Shown here: one piece after another, positions 53,079-62,300 of the stretch | How the letters are laid out: each line of letters opens with the position of its first letter | Position numbering within the stretch: position 1 is the first letter of the stretch | NCBI RefSeq assembly: GCF_002019855.1 | Contig: NZ_CM007717.1 | Coordinates: 2,916,645 to 2,980,644, forward strand | Source of the DNA: Streptomyces antibioticus | GTDB taxonomy: Bacteria; Actinomycetota; Actinomycetes; Streptomycetales; Streptomycetaceae | Direction: 5' to 3' | Length of the DNA stretch: 64,000 nucleotides | The notes under the pieces: model-generated | The model's database searches: none | Seen by the model: only the letters and a program-made list of their open reading frames with translations | What the model was told of the DNA's origin: nothing | Made by a program: the position numbers and the translations under genes

Positions 53079-53128
53079 ACAGGGTCCGAGGGCAGCTAAG
53101 GCCACAGGGTCCGAGGGCGGCTAGGCGC
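53079..53128 (-). repeat. 25-bp tandem duplication at the end of glyS
   Basis: Two near-identical copies (53079-53103 and 53104-53128) of ACAGGGTCCGAGGGC.GCTA.G. The second copy (on plus coordinates) contains the glyS stop codon; the other carries a matching TAG exactly 25 bases downstream, in a different frame. Confidence 0.85.
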
Positions 53129-54503
53129 CGACCAGGCGGGCGGCCAGGTAGCCCTCGATCTGGTCGAGGGACACGCGCTCCTGCTTCATCGAGTCGCGCT
53201 CGCGCACGGTCACCGCGTTGTCGTCGAGCGTGTCGAAGTCGACGGTGACGCAGTACGGCGTACCGATCTCGTCCTGACGGCGGTAGCGGCGGCCGATGGC
53301 GCCGGCGTCGTCGAACTCGATGTTCCAGTGCTGGCGCAGCGCCGCGGCGAGACCCTTGGCCTTCGGGGACAGGTCCGCGTTGCGCGACAGCGGCAGGACC
53401 GCGACCTTCACCGGGGCGAGGCGGTGGTCGAGGCGCAGCACCGTGCGCTTCTCCATCTTGCCCTTGGCGTTGGGGGCCTCGTCCTCGACGTAGGCGTCGA
53501 GGAGGAAGGCGAGCATGGCGCGGCCGACACCGGCGGCGGGCTCGATGACGTAGGGGGTCCAGCGCTCCTGGGCGTCCTGGTCGTAGAAGACGAGGTCCTG
53601 GCCGGAGGCCTTGGAGTGCGCGCCGAGGTCGTAGTCGGTGCGGTTCGCGACGCCCTCCAGCTCACCCCACTCGTTGCCGCCGAACTGGAAGCGGTACTCG
53701 ATGTCGGCGGTGCGCTTGGAGTAGTGGGAGAGCTTCTCCTGCGGGTGCTCGTACCACCGCATGTTCTCCTCGCGCATGCCGAGACCGGTGTACCAGTTCC
53801 AGCGCTGCTCCATCCAGTACTCCTGCCACTTCTCGTCCTCGCCCGGCTTGACGAAGAACTCCATCTCCATCTGCTCGAACTCGCGGGTGCGGAAGATGAA
53901 GTTGCCGGGCGTGATCTCGTTGCGGAAGGACTTGCCCATCTGGGCGATGCCGAACGGCGGCTTCTTGCGCGCGGCGACCTGCACGTTGGCGAAGTTGGTG
54001 AAGATGCCCTGGGCGGTCTCGGGGCGCAGGTAGGCGATGGAGCCGGTGTCCTGGGTCGGGCCGAGGTGGGTGGAGAGCAGACCCGAGAACTGCTTGGGCT
54101 CGGTGAACTGGCCCTTGTTGCCGCAGTTGGGGCAGTTGATGTCCGCGAGGCCGTTCTCCGGGGCGCGGTGGTGCTTGGCCTCGTACGCCTCCTCCAGGTG
54201 GTCCGCGCGGAACCGCTTGTGGCAGGAGGTGCACTCGGTCAGCGGGTCCGAGAAGGTGGCGACATGGCCGGAGGCGACCCAGACCTCGGGGGCCAGGATG
54301 ACGGACGAGTCGAGACCGACCACGTCCTCGCGCGACGTCACCATGTAGCGCCACCACTGGCGCTTCAGGTTCTCCTTGAGCTCGACACCCAGCGGTCCGT
54401 AGTCCCAGGCGGCCTTCTGGCCGCCGTAGATCTCACTACAGGGGAATACGAAGCCACGGCGCTTGCTCAGGCTGACGATGGTGTCGATCTTGTCGGCGGC
54501 CAC
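53121..54503 (-). CDS. glyS: Glycyl-tRNA synthetase
   Basis: Charges tRNA-Gly; class II homodimeric type. The 460-residue length is normal for actinobacteria. Class II motifs are visible: [19 protein letters not shown] (motif 1 region), [26 protein letters not shown] (motif 2) and [14 protein letters not shown] (motif 3), plus a zinc ribbon in [10 protein letters not shown]...[10 protein letters not shown]. The anticodon-binding domain ends with [16 protein letters not shown] at 54503 is the family start; a longer frame upstream is not conserved. It is divergent from the zinc-uptake operon, and the zinc ribbon makes the pairing functionally apt. Confidence 0.97.
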   Translation of the reverse strand: MAADKIDTIVSLSKRRGFVFPCSEIYGGQKAAWDYGPLGVELKENLKRQWWRYMVTSREDVVGLDSSVILAPEVWVASGHVATFSDPLTECTSCHKRFRADHLEEAYEAKHHRAPENGLADINCPNCGNKGQFTEPKQFSGLLSTHLGPTQDTGSIAYLRPETAQGIFTNFANVQVAARKKPPFGIAQMGKSFRNEITPGNFIFRTREFEQMEMEFFVKPGEDEKWQEYWMEQRWNWYTGLGMREENMRWYEHPQEKLSHYSKRTADIEYRFQFGGNEWGELEGVANRTDYDLGAHSKASGQDLVFYDQDAQERWTPYVIEPAAGVGRAMLAFLLDAYVEDEAPNAKGKMEKRTVLRLDHRLAPVKVAVLPLSRNADLSPKAKGLAAALRQHWNIEFDDAGAIGRRYRRQDEIGTPYCVTVDFDTLDDNAVTVRERDSMKQERVSLDQIEGYLAARLVGA

Positions 54504-54627
54504 GGTGCTCTCTTCATAACGACGACGGGCGACGAAGCGAGATGCTTCCAGCGAATGCCCCAGGGTACCGGCGGGTGCTCCCCCTCGACCAACTCGGCAC
54601 CCCTTGAAGTGGTCATGAAGAGCTTGT

Positions 54628-54664
54628 TGACAACGGTTTCCATATTTGTTGAAAATGACTGTCA
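54628..54664 (+). promoter_or_regulatory. Two Zur boxes over the znuA promoter
   Basis: TGACAACGGTTTCCA (54628-54642) and TGAAAATGACTGTCA (54650-54664) both fit the 7-1-7 Fur/Zur palindrome related to TGAAAATNATTTTCA. A -35-like TTGACA (54627-54632) and -10-like GAAAAT (54651-54656) lie within them, so Zur would block RNA polymerase directly. The second box reaches the first base of the znuA start codon. Confidence 0.75.
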
Positions 54665-55653
54665 TGAACGTACGACGACAGCACATATCCGGGATCGCCG
54701 TGGCGGCGGTCACCGCCCTCGGCCTGGGCACCCTCAGCGCCTGCTCGGGCGCGAACGCGGCCGGCAACACCGAGAAGTTCGACGTCGTCGCGTCGTTCTA
54801 CCCGATGGCCTTCCTCGCCGAGCAGATCGGCGGCGCCCATGTGAACGTCACCAGCCTGACCGAGCCCGGCCAGGAGCCGCACGACCTGGAGATCAGCGCG
54901 AAGCAGACCGCTCAGCTCCAGGAGTCCGACGCGGTGCTCTACCTCAAGAACCTCCAGCCCTCCGTGGACGACGCGGTGGCCCAGTCCGAGATCAAGACCA
55001 AGATCGACGCCGCCACCCTCACCACCCTGGAGAAGCACGGCGACGAGGTCGGCGGCCACGCGGCCGAGCACGACGACGACCACGCGGACGAGGCCGAGGG
55101 CCACGACGACCACGAGCACGAGGAGGCGGGCGGCCTCGACCCCCACATCTGGCTGGACCCGGTGCGCTACGCCGAGGTCGCCGAGGGCGTCGGCAAGGCG
55201 TTCCAGAAGGCCGACCCGGACCACGCGGCCGACTACGCGAAGAACACCGCGGCCCTGGTGAAGAAGCTCGACGACCTCAACACCGAGTTCGAGACCGGGC
55301 TGAAGAACACCAAGACGAAGGTCTTCCTCACCACCCACGCCGCCTTCGGCTACCTCGCCGAACGCTACGGCCTGACCGAGGAGGCCATCAACGGCCTCGA
55401 CCCCGAGTCGGAGCCCAGCGCCGCGCGCGTCAAGGAACTTGAGAAGATGGCGAAGGCCGACGGCGTCACGACCGTGTTCTACGAGACGCTCGTCAGCGAC
55501 AAGACCGCGAAGACCCTCGCCGCCGACGCCGGACTCACCACGGACGTCCTCGACCCGATCGAGGGCATCACCGACGCCTCCCGCGGCAAGGACTACTTCT
55601 CGGTCCAGCAGGCGAACCTCAAGGCACTCCAGACGGCCCTGGGAACCAAATGA
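54664..55653 (+). CDS. znuA: Zinc ABC transporter, substrate-binding lipoprotein
   Basis: Captures zinc outside the cell for ZnuBC. The 329-residue protein has a lipobox at about residues 24-27 (LSAC), a cluster A-I fold with [31 protein letters not shown] (first His ligand), [25 protein letters not shown] (His ligand) and the C-terminal [21 protein letters not shown] His/Asp/Glu-rich loop (about 110-145) is typical of zinc-specific members. ATG 54664 has no ribosome binding site and the predicted transcription start is at or within a few bases of it, suggesting leaderless translation. Confidence 0.93.
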   Translation: MNVRRQHISGIAVAAVTALGLGTLSACSGANAAGNTEKFDVVASFYPMAFLAEQIGGAHVNVTSLTEPGQEPHDLEISAKQTAQLQESDAVLYLKNLQPSVDDAVAQSEIKTKIDAATLTTLEKHGDEVGGHAAEHDDDHADEAEGHDDHEHEEAGGLDPHIWLDPVRYAEVAEGVGKAFQKADPDHAADYAKNTAALVKKLDDLNTEFETGLKNTKTKVFLTTHAAFGYLAERYGLTEEAINGLDPESEPSAARVKELEKMAKADGVTTVFYETLVSDKTAKTLAADAGLTTDVLDPIEGITDASRGKDYFSVQQANLKALQTALGTK

Positions 55654-55670
55654 TCTTCACGGAGGGCGTC

Positions 55671-56447
55671 ATGGACGCGAAAGCCGAGGCCGTCATAGCC
55701 CTGCGCGGAGTCCGCGCCGACCTGGGCTCGCGCCCCGTCCTGCGGGGCATCGACCTCACCGTGCACCGCGGTGAGGTCGTCGCCCTGCTCGGCGCGAACG
55801 GCTCGGGCAAGTCGACGGCCGTCCGCAGCGTCATCGGCCAGGTGGCGATCGGCGCGGGCGAGATCGAACTCTTCGGCACCGACCGCCGCCGGTTCCGGGA
55901 CTGGGCGCGGGTCGGCTACGTCCCCCAGCGCACCACCGCCGCCGGCGGAGTCCCGGCGACGGTCACCGAGGTCGTCGCCTCCGGCCGCCTCTCCCGCACC
56001 CGCTTCGGTGTCTTCCGCAAGGCCGACCGGGAGGCCGTCGCCCACGCCCTGGAACTGGTCGGGATGGCCGACCGCGCCAAGGACAACGTCGACGCCCTCT
56101 CCGGCGGCCAGCACCAGCGGGTGCTGATCGCCCGCGCCCTCGCCGCCGAACCCGAGCTGCTGATCATGGACGAGCCGATGGCCGGCGTCGACCTGGCCAG
56201 CCAGGAGGTCCTGGCGCACACCCTGCGCGAGCAGGTCGCCGCCGGTACGACGGTCCTCCTCGTCCTGCACGAACTGGGCCCCCTGGAGCCCCTCATCGAC
56301 CGGGCGGTCGTCCTGCGCGACGGCTGTGTGCTGCACGACGGCCCGCCCACCCCGGCCGTCGGCCAGCACGCCCTGCCCGGCCACGACCACGTACACCCGC
56401 ACGCACCCGCGGGCGCCGAACCGATCCGCACGGGACTGCTGAGCTGA
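55671..56447 (+). CDS. znuC: Zinc ABC transporter ATPase
   Basis: ATP-hydrolysing subunit, 258 residues. Walker A LLGANGSGKSTAV, Q-loop GYVPQRTT, signature ALSGGQHQRVLIARAL, Walker B LLIMDEPMAGVD and switch His LVLHELG. ATG at 55671 has GGAGGG upstream; an ATG overlapping the znuA stop (55650) would add seven residues. A His-rich end (HALPGHDHVHPHAP) may bind zinc. Operon znuACB. Confidence 0.95.
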   Translation: MDAKAEAVIALRGVRADLGSRPVLRGIDLTVHRGEVVALLGANGSGKSTAVRSVIGQVAIGAGEIELFGTDRRRFRDWARVGYVPQRTTAAGGVPATVTEVVASGRLSRTRFGVFRKADREAVAHALELVGMADRAKDNVDALSGGQHQRVLIARALAAEPELLIMDEPMAGVDLASQEVLAHTLREQVAAGTTVLLVLHELGPLEPLIDRAVVLRDGCVLHDGPPTPAVGQHALPGHDHVHPHAPAGAEPIRTGLLS

Positions 56448-57349
56448 TGGACATCCTCGACTACGCCTTCATGCAGCGGGCGCTGCTCGCCGCCGTCCTG
56501 GTCGGCATCACCGCCCCCGCCGTCGGCATCTACCTCGTCCAGCGCCGCCAGGCCCTGATGGGCGACGGCATCGGCCATGTCGCCATGACCGGCGTCGGCC
56601 TCGGCTTCCTGCTCTCCGCGTCCCCGGTCTGGATGGCCACCGCCGTCTCCGTCCTCGGCGCGGTCACCATGGAACTCATCCGCTGGTACGGCAGAACCCG
56701 CGGCGACATCGCCCTCGCCATGCTCTTCTACGGCGGCATGGCCGGCGGCGTCATGTTCATCAACCTCGCCCCCGGCGGCTCCAACGCCAACCTCACCTCG
56801 TACCTCTTCGGCTCCCTCTCGACGGTGTCCGAGTCCGACGTGACGGCGATCTGCCTGCTCGCGGCCTTCGTGGTCCTGGTCACCGTCGGCCTGCGCCGCC
56901 AGCTCTTCGCCGTCAGCCAGGACGAGGAGTTCGCCCGGGTCACCGGCCTGCCGGTGCGCGCCCTCAACCTGCTGACCGCGATCACCGCCGCGGTGACCGT
57001 CACCGTCGCCATGCGCGTCGTCGGCCTGCTGCTGGTGTCCGCCCTGATGGTCGTCCCCGTCGCCGCCGCCCAGCAGCTCAGCCGCAGCTTCGCCGCGACC
57101 TTCGCCCTCGCCGTGGCGATCGGCGTCACGGTGACCATCGGCGGCACCGTGACCTCCTACTATCAGGACGTGCCGCCCGGCGCGACGATCGTCCTCCTCA
57201 CCATCGCCGCCTTCATCGCGCTGAGCGTGCTGGCCGCCCCGCTCGCCCGGCGCCGCGCCCGCGCACTGGCCGCGGCCCAGCCCGCCGGGGACCCCGCGGA
57301 GTGCGCGATTCCCGCCACCCGCGGGACCTCCGACGAGGTCGGCGTCTGA
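56447..57349 (+). CDS. znuB: Zinc ABC transporter permease
   Basis: Membrane subunit of 300 residues with about eight to nine hydrophobic segments of the ABC-3 family; LVQRRQALMGDGIGHVAMTGVGLGFLL and ALMVVPVAAAQQLSRSFAATFALA are its signature regions. It shares TGATG with znuC. The operon continues to zur after 59 bases. Confidence 0.93.
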   Translation: MDILDYAFMQRALLAAVLVGITAPAVGIYLVQRRQALMGDGIGHVAMTGVGLGFLLSASPVWMATAVSVLGAVTMELIRWYGRTRGDIALAMLFYGGMAGGVMFINLAPGGSNANLTSYLFGSLSTVSESDVTAICLLAAFVVLVTVGLRRQLFAVSQDEEFARVTGLPVRALNLLTAITAAVTVTVAMRVVGLLLVSALMVVPVAAAQQLSRSFAATFALAVAIGVTVTIGGTVTSYYQDVPPGATIVLLTIAAFIALSVLAAPLARRRARALAAAQPAGDPAECAIPATRGTSDEVGV

Positions 57350-57408
57350 CCGCGCACTGCCCGGGCTGGCACAATGGCCCGGCAAGCCGCAGACGTGAGG
57401 AGGCAACG

Positions 57409-57825
57409 GTGACGACCGCTGGACCGCCCGTGAAGGGCCGCGCCACCCGGCAGCGCGCCGCCGTGGCGGCGGCCCTGGACGAGGTCGACGAGTTCCGCAG
57501 CGCGCAGGACCTGCACGACATGCTCAAGCACAAGGGCGACTCGGTCGGGCTCACCACGGTCTACCGCACCCTCCAGTCCCTCGCCGACGCCGGCGAGGTC
57601 GACGTCCTGCGCACCTCCGACGGCGAGTCCGTCTACCGCCGCTGCTCCACCGGCGACCACCACCATCACCTCGTCTGCCGTGCCTGCGGCAAGGCGGTCG
57701 AGGTCGAGGGGCCCGCGGTCGAAACGTGGGCGGAGGCGATCGCGGCGGAGCACGGGTATGTGAATGTGGCGCATACGGTGGAGATCTTCGGGACGTGTGC
57801 GGATTGTGCGACGGGGGCGTCTTAG
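57409..57825 (+). CDS. zur: Zinc-uptake regulator Zur (Fur family)
   Basis: 138-residue zinc-sensing repressor. The winged helix (ATRQRAAVAAALDEVDEFRSAQDLHDMLKHKGDSVGLTTVYRTLQSLADAGEVDVL) precedes the metal-binding dimer domain with the HHHH stretch, CRAC and CADC structural zinc pairs and the sensor residues (GDHHHHLVCRAC). GTG at 57409 follows GAGGAGG. It is expected to bind the boxes upstream of znuA. Its stop overlaps the convergent caspase gene (TTAG). Confidence 0.95.
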   Translation: MTTAGPPVKGRATRQRAAVAAALDEVDEFRSAQDLHDMLKHKGDSVGLTTVYRTLQSLADAGEVDVLRTSDGESVYRRCSTGDHHHHLVCRACGKAVEVEGPAVETWAEAIAAEHGYVNVAHTVEIFGTCADCATGAS

Positions 57826-60800
57826 CGGGCGCGGTTTCGGGCGAGGGCAACGGTCCGGTCCACCTGCCGATTGCTCGCGAGGATGGGCTGAGGAAGCGGC
57901 CCGAGCCGACGGCGCGCTTCTTGGTACAGCAGTTCCGTGTCGATGGTGTCCGGCCCCTCGTCCAGACCGTTGGCCAGCACATCGACGAGCGCACCGGTGA
58001 ACGCCGTGTACCTGTCCCCCGGCGCGGCGATCGCGGTCCGGTCGGACGCTGCGAGCACCGTGACCTCGTCGGAGTCCGGCCGGATGTTGAAGACGCCGGG
58101 AAGAGAAGTGGACCCGGCCGCGCCGCTGTAGCAGCAGTCGAGAATGACGATCTTGTGGCGGGCCGCACTGTGGTTCAGCTCGCGCCGGATGGCGTCGAAC
58201 GGCAGGGCTGTGTAAGGCGAGTTCGGCCGGGTGTCGCGTACGGCGAGACTCAGCTCGCCCGAGACCGAGTCGTACAGGCTGTGCCCGGCGAAGTACACGA
58301 GCAGTGTGTCCTCGGCCGCCTGCGCGGCGCGGTGCACCGCGACCAGGAGCGCGTCCCTGCTCGACGGGTTCGCCATCACGGTGGTGCGCCCCGAGGAGAA
58401 GGCCCCGCTCTCCGGGTCCGTCAGCAGGTACATCAGGTCACGGAGCCCCCTGTCGACCGCCGGCAGGTCGGGCAGCTCGGCGTAGGCGGAGGCTCCGACC
58501 AGGACCGCGTTCGAGCGGGACGGGTCGGGAAGGCGCGGTGAGTGGTCGCCGTCCTCAAGCCAGGCCCAGGCCCGGTAGTCCGTGAAGTCCACCCGGACAC
58601 GGCGGAAGCGGCCGCGCAGGGCGTGGACGTCCTCGTAGAGGGGATCCGACACGAGGAGCCCGTACGCGGACCGCGTCTCCCGCAGGTGGGCCGAATCGGC
58701 GAGGCGTGACGCGCGGATCACGACATCGCCTATGACGCCGAACTGCCGCACCTCCACGACGCCCCGGTCCATCGCGACCCGCAAGCGCATGGAGCGTCCC
58801 CGCAGCCCCTGGGCGAGGCCGTCGATGAAGCCGGGGACGGCTCTGGACTCGTCCACTCCCTGGGGCAGCAGGACGAGCGCCCCGTCCCCCCGGTCCTGGC
58901 GGAGACACGCGTCGCGGGACACACCCGCCGCCCGCACCGCGTGGTCGAGGACCTCCCACAGGGCTTCCCGCGACACGTGTTGCCCCACGACGTCGACGAC
59001 GACGCACACCCGGGCGGCCACACTCGCGGGCTGGGGGCCGTTCTGGAAACGCAGGCCAACGACGGGCCCCCCGACCGTCGGCTCCGCGTCGGTGACGACG
59101 CATTCCTCCAGACGTACGGGTCCGTCCGAGAGCACGCTGTCGTCCACGGCCACGAAGAACCCGACGGCCGCCGCCGACGTGCCGAGGGACCGCGCGAAGT
59201 GCATGACGCCCGTCCAGTCGAAGGGCAGTCTGGTCCGTCGGATCTCCACGATGCAGTGGCCGCCGCCGAAGTCCCAGATCAGGTCATGGCGTACGCGCAG
59301 ACTCTCCCGTTGGAGCCGGAGCCCTCGCGCGCCCAGGAAGGCCGTCAGGTCCTCGGCGATCTCCGCCTCCGCCATTTCCGCAGCGCCGGACTTCGTGTGC
59401 ATGTACAGCAGCAGGTGCAGCAGCAGCAGGTCCGCGTGGTGCAGCCCGATGCGCGACCGGTCGAACGCGAGCCGGACCTCCGTGTCGCACCCCGGCAGCA
59501 TCGCCTCGACGTACTGGGCGCGCAGCCGGTCCCACAGGTCACCGAACAGGGCGGGCTCGAAGCGGGTGACCAGATCCACGAGCGTCGTGACGAAACCCCA
59601 GTCCGGCAGGACCGTACCGTCCAGATACCCGGCGAGCCGCAGGGGCGGCAGATCGCTCTCGTCGGCCCAGCCGGGCGAATGCCAGGACAGCGCGTCGTAC
59701 ATCAGCCGCAGCGACTCGGCGAGTCTGTCGCCCGACAGCCGCCGCACCTCGGTGACGGCGTCCCCCGCCACCCCCAACCGCGCCTGCAACGCCGGCCCCA
59801 GATGAGCGAACGGCGTCGCCGCCCCCTCTCCGCTCAGCGGCCACGCCGCGAAGTCCGAGGAGCGGCCGAGGAGGGACTCGATGCGCTCCCCCACCAGGCG
59901 GCTGCACGCGAGGAGTTCGGCGGTGGGGACGGCGTCGAGGAGGAGGTCCTTCGCCTCGGCCGTGAAGTCGAAGAGGCGGTGGCGGCCGGTGAACCGCGCG
60001 TCCCCCGACGGCGGCAGGGGCTGCACCAGTCCCCCGAGGACGACCTCGGCCAGCGGGGCGGTGCCCTGGCGCGGGTCGAGGCAGGCGTGGACGAGCTGCA
60101 TCACGGGCACGGTGACCGGGGCCATCGCCGCCAGGTGCGCGGCCAGGCGTACCGCCTCGGGCGAGGCGGCGCGGCCGAAGTCCCGGACGGAGACCCGGCC
60201 CGGCTCCTCGACGGGCGGCCGTGACGGCTGCGGTGTCCACAGCCGCACCGGTACGGGACGCCCGACGACGGTGGTGACGGCGGCCCAGGCCGCGAAGTCG
60301 CCGGGGGTGAGGTCCAGGACGGGCACCGGGACCGGCGGGGGCGGGGCGACGCTCGGCGGGAGCACGGGGTCCCGTACCGTCCAGGCGCTGTTGGGCGCGC
60401 CCGGCCGGGGGGAGGTGACCTGCCAGGTGTCGGCCCGTACCCCGGAGCCCGCCCACAGGCGGCGGGGCAGGGTGTGGACGATGGCGGTGGGTCCGCAGCG
60501 GGCCCAGCGTTCGAGCACGGGGCGCAGCCGTCCCTCGCGCCAGGCGGCCGCGGCGCCGTCGGTCACGACGAGCACCATGGTCCGTCCGGAGACGTCGGCG
60601 ACGGAGTCGGCGGGGCGGGTCTCCGGGCTGAGGCTCCACGGCCGCCCCAGCCGGACGCCGCCGCCCGCGTCGCCGTCACCGCCGTACCGGATCTGGTAGG
60701 TGTCCACCTGGCGGAAGGCGCCGCTGCGTTCCAGGAGTGCCTTCAGCTCCGCGCACTGGCGTTCCCAGAGGAGCATGGACACGCCGTCGTCGATGATCAG

Positions 60801-61304
60801 GGCCAGCCGCAGCCAGCGTTCGGGCCGTCCGCGCAGGACGACCTGCGGGGTGCGGGTGTCGGCCTGGAGGTCGGCGGTGGCGACCTCGTCGAGTTCGCTG
60901 TGCCGTCGGCTCGGCACCCGCCGTTTGAGGGGGCGCAGGGCCCGGCCGAGGGGCAGGGTCGGGCCGAGGGCGCGGGCGCCGGGCGTCCACAGGGCCTCCC
61001 CGGGCGCCTCGGTCGCGAAGGGTCCGGAGACCACGGGGAGGTGCGACGGCGTCCGCCGCGCGGCGGGTCCCGTCGTCTCCGCCGGTGGCTCGGTGCGGGC
61101 GTGGGTGCCGGTCTCCGCCCGGGTGTCGGACGGGGTGGGGCCGGTGGAGGGGGCGGGCGGGTCCGCGGCGCGGGGTGCGTGGCCGGCCAGTGGTGCCTTC
61201 GGGCCGGACGGGATCCGGTCGGCGAGCCAGAGGACGTCGAGGAGGTCCTCGGGCTCCATGGGCTGCCCGGCGTCCCCGAGGATCCTGCACAGCTCCTCGA
61301 ACAC
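57822..61304 (-). CDS. Caspase-like effector with vWA-like and cyclase-like domains (SAV_2336-type)
   Basis: Predicted cytoplasmic effector of 1160 residues, last in a VMAP-MoxR operon. The N-terminus (1-30) is a short helical unit, followed by an Ala/Pro-rich linker and a vWA-like region (about 160-300: WLRLALIIDDGVSMLLWERQ, MVLVVTDGAAAAW) of SAV_2336 N-terminal-related type; a large helical middle; a class III nucleotide-cyclase-like domain (about 763-885: VCVVVDVVGQ, QDRGDGALVLLP, GVIGDVVIRASRLADS) in which both metal Asp are kept but the Lys and Asn of active cyclases are replaced; and a caspase-like peptidase (about 925-1150) with the dyad His1008 (LLVYFAGHS) and Cys1058 (VILDCCYSGAAGS). 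GTG at 61304 begins three bases from the MoxR stop. Confidence 0.82.
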   Translation of the reverse strand: MFEELCRILGDAGQPMEPEDLLDVLWLADRIPSGPKAPLAGHAPRAADPPAPSTGPTPSDTRAETGTHARTEPPAETTGPAARRTPSHLPVVSGPFATEAPGEALWTPGARALGPTLPLGRALRPLKRRVPSRRHSELDEVATADLQADTRTPQVVLRGRPERWLRLALIIDDGVSMLLWERQCAELKALLERSGAFRQVDTYQIRYGGDGDAGGGVRLGRPWSLSPETRPADSVADVSGRTMVLVVTDGAAAAWREGRLRPVLERWARCGPTAIVHTLPRRLWAGSGVRADTWQVTSPRPGAPNSAWTVRDPVLPPSVAPPPPVPVPVLDLTPGDFAAWAAVTTVVGRPVPVRLWTPQPSRPPVEEPGRVSVRDFGRAASPEAVRLAAHLAAMAPVTVPVMQLVHACLDPRQGTAPLAEVVLGGLVQPLPPSGDARFTGRHRLFDFTAEAKDLLLDAVPTAELLACSRLVGERIESLLGRSSDFAAWPLSGEGAATPFAHLGPALQARLGVAGDAVTEVRRLSGDRLAESLRLMYDALSWHSPGWADESDLPPLRLAGYLDGTVLPDWGFVTTLVDLVTRFEPALFGDLWDRLRAQYVEAMLPGCDTEVRLAFDRSRIGLHHADLLLLHLLLYMHTKSGAAEMAEAEIAEDLTAFLGARGLRLQRESLRVRHDLIWDFGGGHCIVEIRRTRLPFDWTGVMHFARSLGTSAAAVGFFVAVDDSVLSDGPVRLEECVVTDAEPTVGGPVVGLRFQNGPQPASVAARVCVVVDVVGQHVSREALWEVLDHAVRAAGVSRDACLRQDRGDGALVLLPQGVDESRAVPGFIDGLAQGLRGRSMRLRVAMDRGVVEVRQFGVIGDVVIRASRLADSAHLRETRSAYGLLVSDPLYEDVHALRGRFRRVRVDFTDYRAWAWLEDGDHSPRLPDPSRSNAVLVGASAYAELPDLPAVDRGLRDLMYLLTDPESGAFSSGRTTVMANPSSRDALLVAVHRAAQAAEDTLLVYFAGHSLYDSVSGELSLAVRDTRPNSPYTALPFDAIRRELNHSAARHKIVILDCCYSGAAGSTSLPGVFNIRPDSDEVTVLAASDRTAIAAPGDRYTAFTGALVDVLANGLDEGPDTIDTELLYQEARRRLGPLPQPILASNRQVDRTVALARNRAR

Positions 61305-61307
61305 GCC

Positions 61308-62300
61308 TCAGCCGTCCGCGTTGAGCCGGTGCAGTACGGTCTTCAGCAGCCCTTCGGCGTCCAGCCGGGCCCCTCCGGTGCGCAGGAACACCGCGTTGAG
61401 GAGCTGGTCGGTGGCGAGTTCCCCGAGGGCCCGCTGGGCCAGGAACGCCTGCACCAGGTCACCGGCCCCGGCGAGGGCGTCCGCTCCGAGATGGCCCGCG
61501 ATGATCTCGCGCAGACGGGTCTCGTCCGGGTCGCCGAGGTGCAGGGGAAGGCAGCGGCGCCGGAACGCCGGCGGGAAGTCCCGTTCGCCGTTGCTGGTGA
61601 TGACGACGACGGGGAACTCGGTGCAGCGGACCATCCCCCGGGTGACCGGCGCCGTGCCGTGGGGGTCGGCGGTGAGGACGTCGACCCGCGCCTGTTCCTC
61701 GGGCAGCCTGGACAGTTCGGGGATCTCGAAGGTGCCTTCCTCGAAGATCGTGAGGAGGTCGTTCGGGAGGTCGAGGTCGCCCTTGTCCAGCTCGTCGACG
61801 AGCAGGACCCGGGGGCGCTCCGTGGCAGCGAACGCCGTGCCCACGGGCCCCAGTCGGAGGAAGGAGCCGATGCCGGGGCGGGTCTCGCCCGGTTCACGGT
61901 CGAGATTGCTCTCCTGGAGCCTGCCGATGGCGTCGTAGCGGTACAGCGCCTCCTGGAGCGTCGACCGGCTGTTGACGGGCCAGTGCAGGACGGGGCCCAG
62001 GTTCAGTTCATGGGCGACGGCGGTCGCCAGCGAGGACTTGCCGGTGCCGGGATGGCCGGTGACGAGCAGGGGCCTGCGCAGATGGACGGCCGCGTTGACG
62101 ACGTCCGTCTCCTCGCGCCCGATCACGTACGGCGAGGTGCCGCGCGTTCCCTCCGAGGGTTCGGCGAAGCGCCGCCAGGGCGGGGCGGGCGGCAGGGCGA
62201 CGTCCCGCCGCCGTCCGTCCCCGCGGAAGAGCCGCCACTCCTCGTCCTCGGCGGTGGAGCCGGTCGCTGTGGGGGCTTCCGTCTCTTGCTGTCGCGTCAT
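61308..62300 (-). CDS. MoxR-type AAA+ ATPase of a conflict system
   Basis: AAA+ protein of 330 residues of the MoxR branch. Walker A TGHPGTGKSSLATAV, Walker B RVLLVDELDKGD, sensor 1 VVVITSNGERDFPPAFRRRCLPL with the arginine finger, and sensor 2 in the C-terminal helical part. The first 70 residues are a poorly conserved tail. ATG at 62300 shares a base with the VMAP stop (TGATG). It should couple ATP use to activation or assembly of the caspase partner encoded next. Confidence 0.9.
   Translation of the reverse strand: MTRQQETEAPTATGSTAEDEEWRLFRGDGRRRDVALPPAPPWRRFAEPSEGTRGTSPYVIGREETDVVNAAVHLRRPLLVTGHPGTGKSSLATAVAHELNLGPVLHWPVNSRSTLQEALYRYDAIGRLQESNLDREPGETRPGIGSFLRLGPVGTAFAATERPRVLLVDELDKGDLDLPNDLLTIFEEGTFEIPELSRLPEEQARVDVLTADPHGTAPVTRGMVRCTEFPVVVITSNGERDFPPAFRRRCLPLHLGDPDETRLREIIAGHLGADALAGAGDLVQAFLAQRALGELATDQLLNAVFLRTGGARLDAEGLLKTVLHRLNADG

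Noticed and set aside
57361..57382. CCGGGC/GCCCGG palindrome before zur as a Zur box
   Set aside because: Lacks the TGAAAAT-type arms seen before znuA; GC palindromes of this size are common in this genome.
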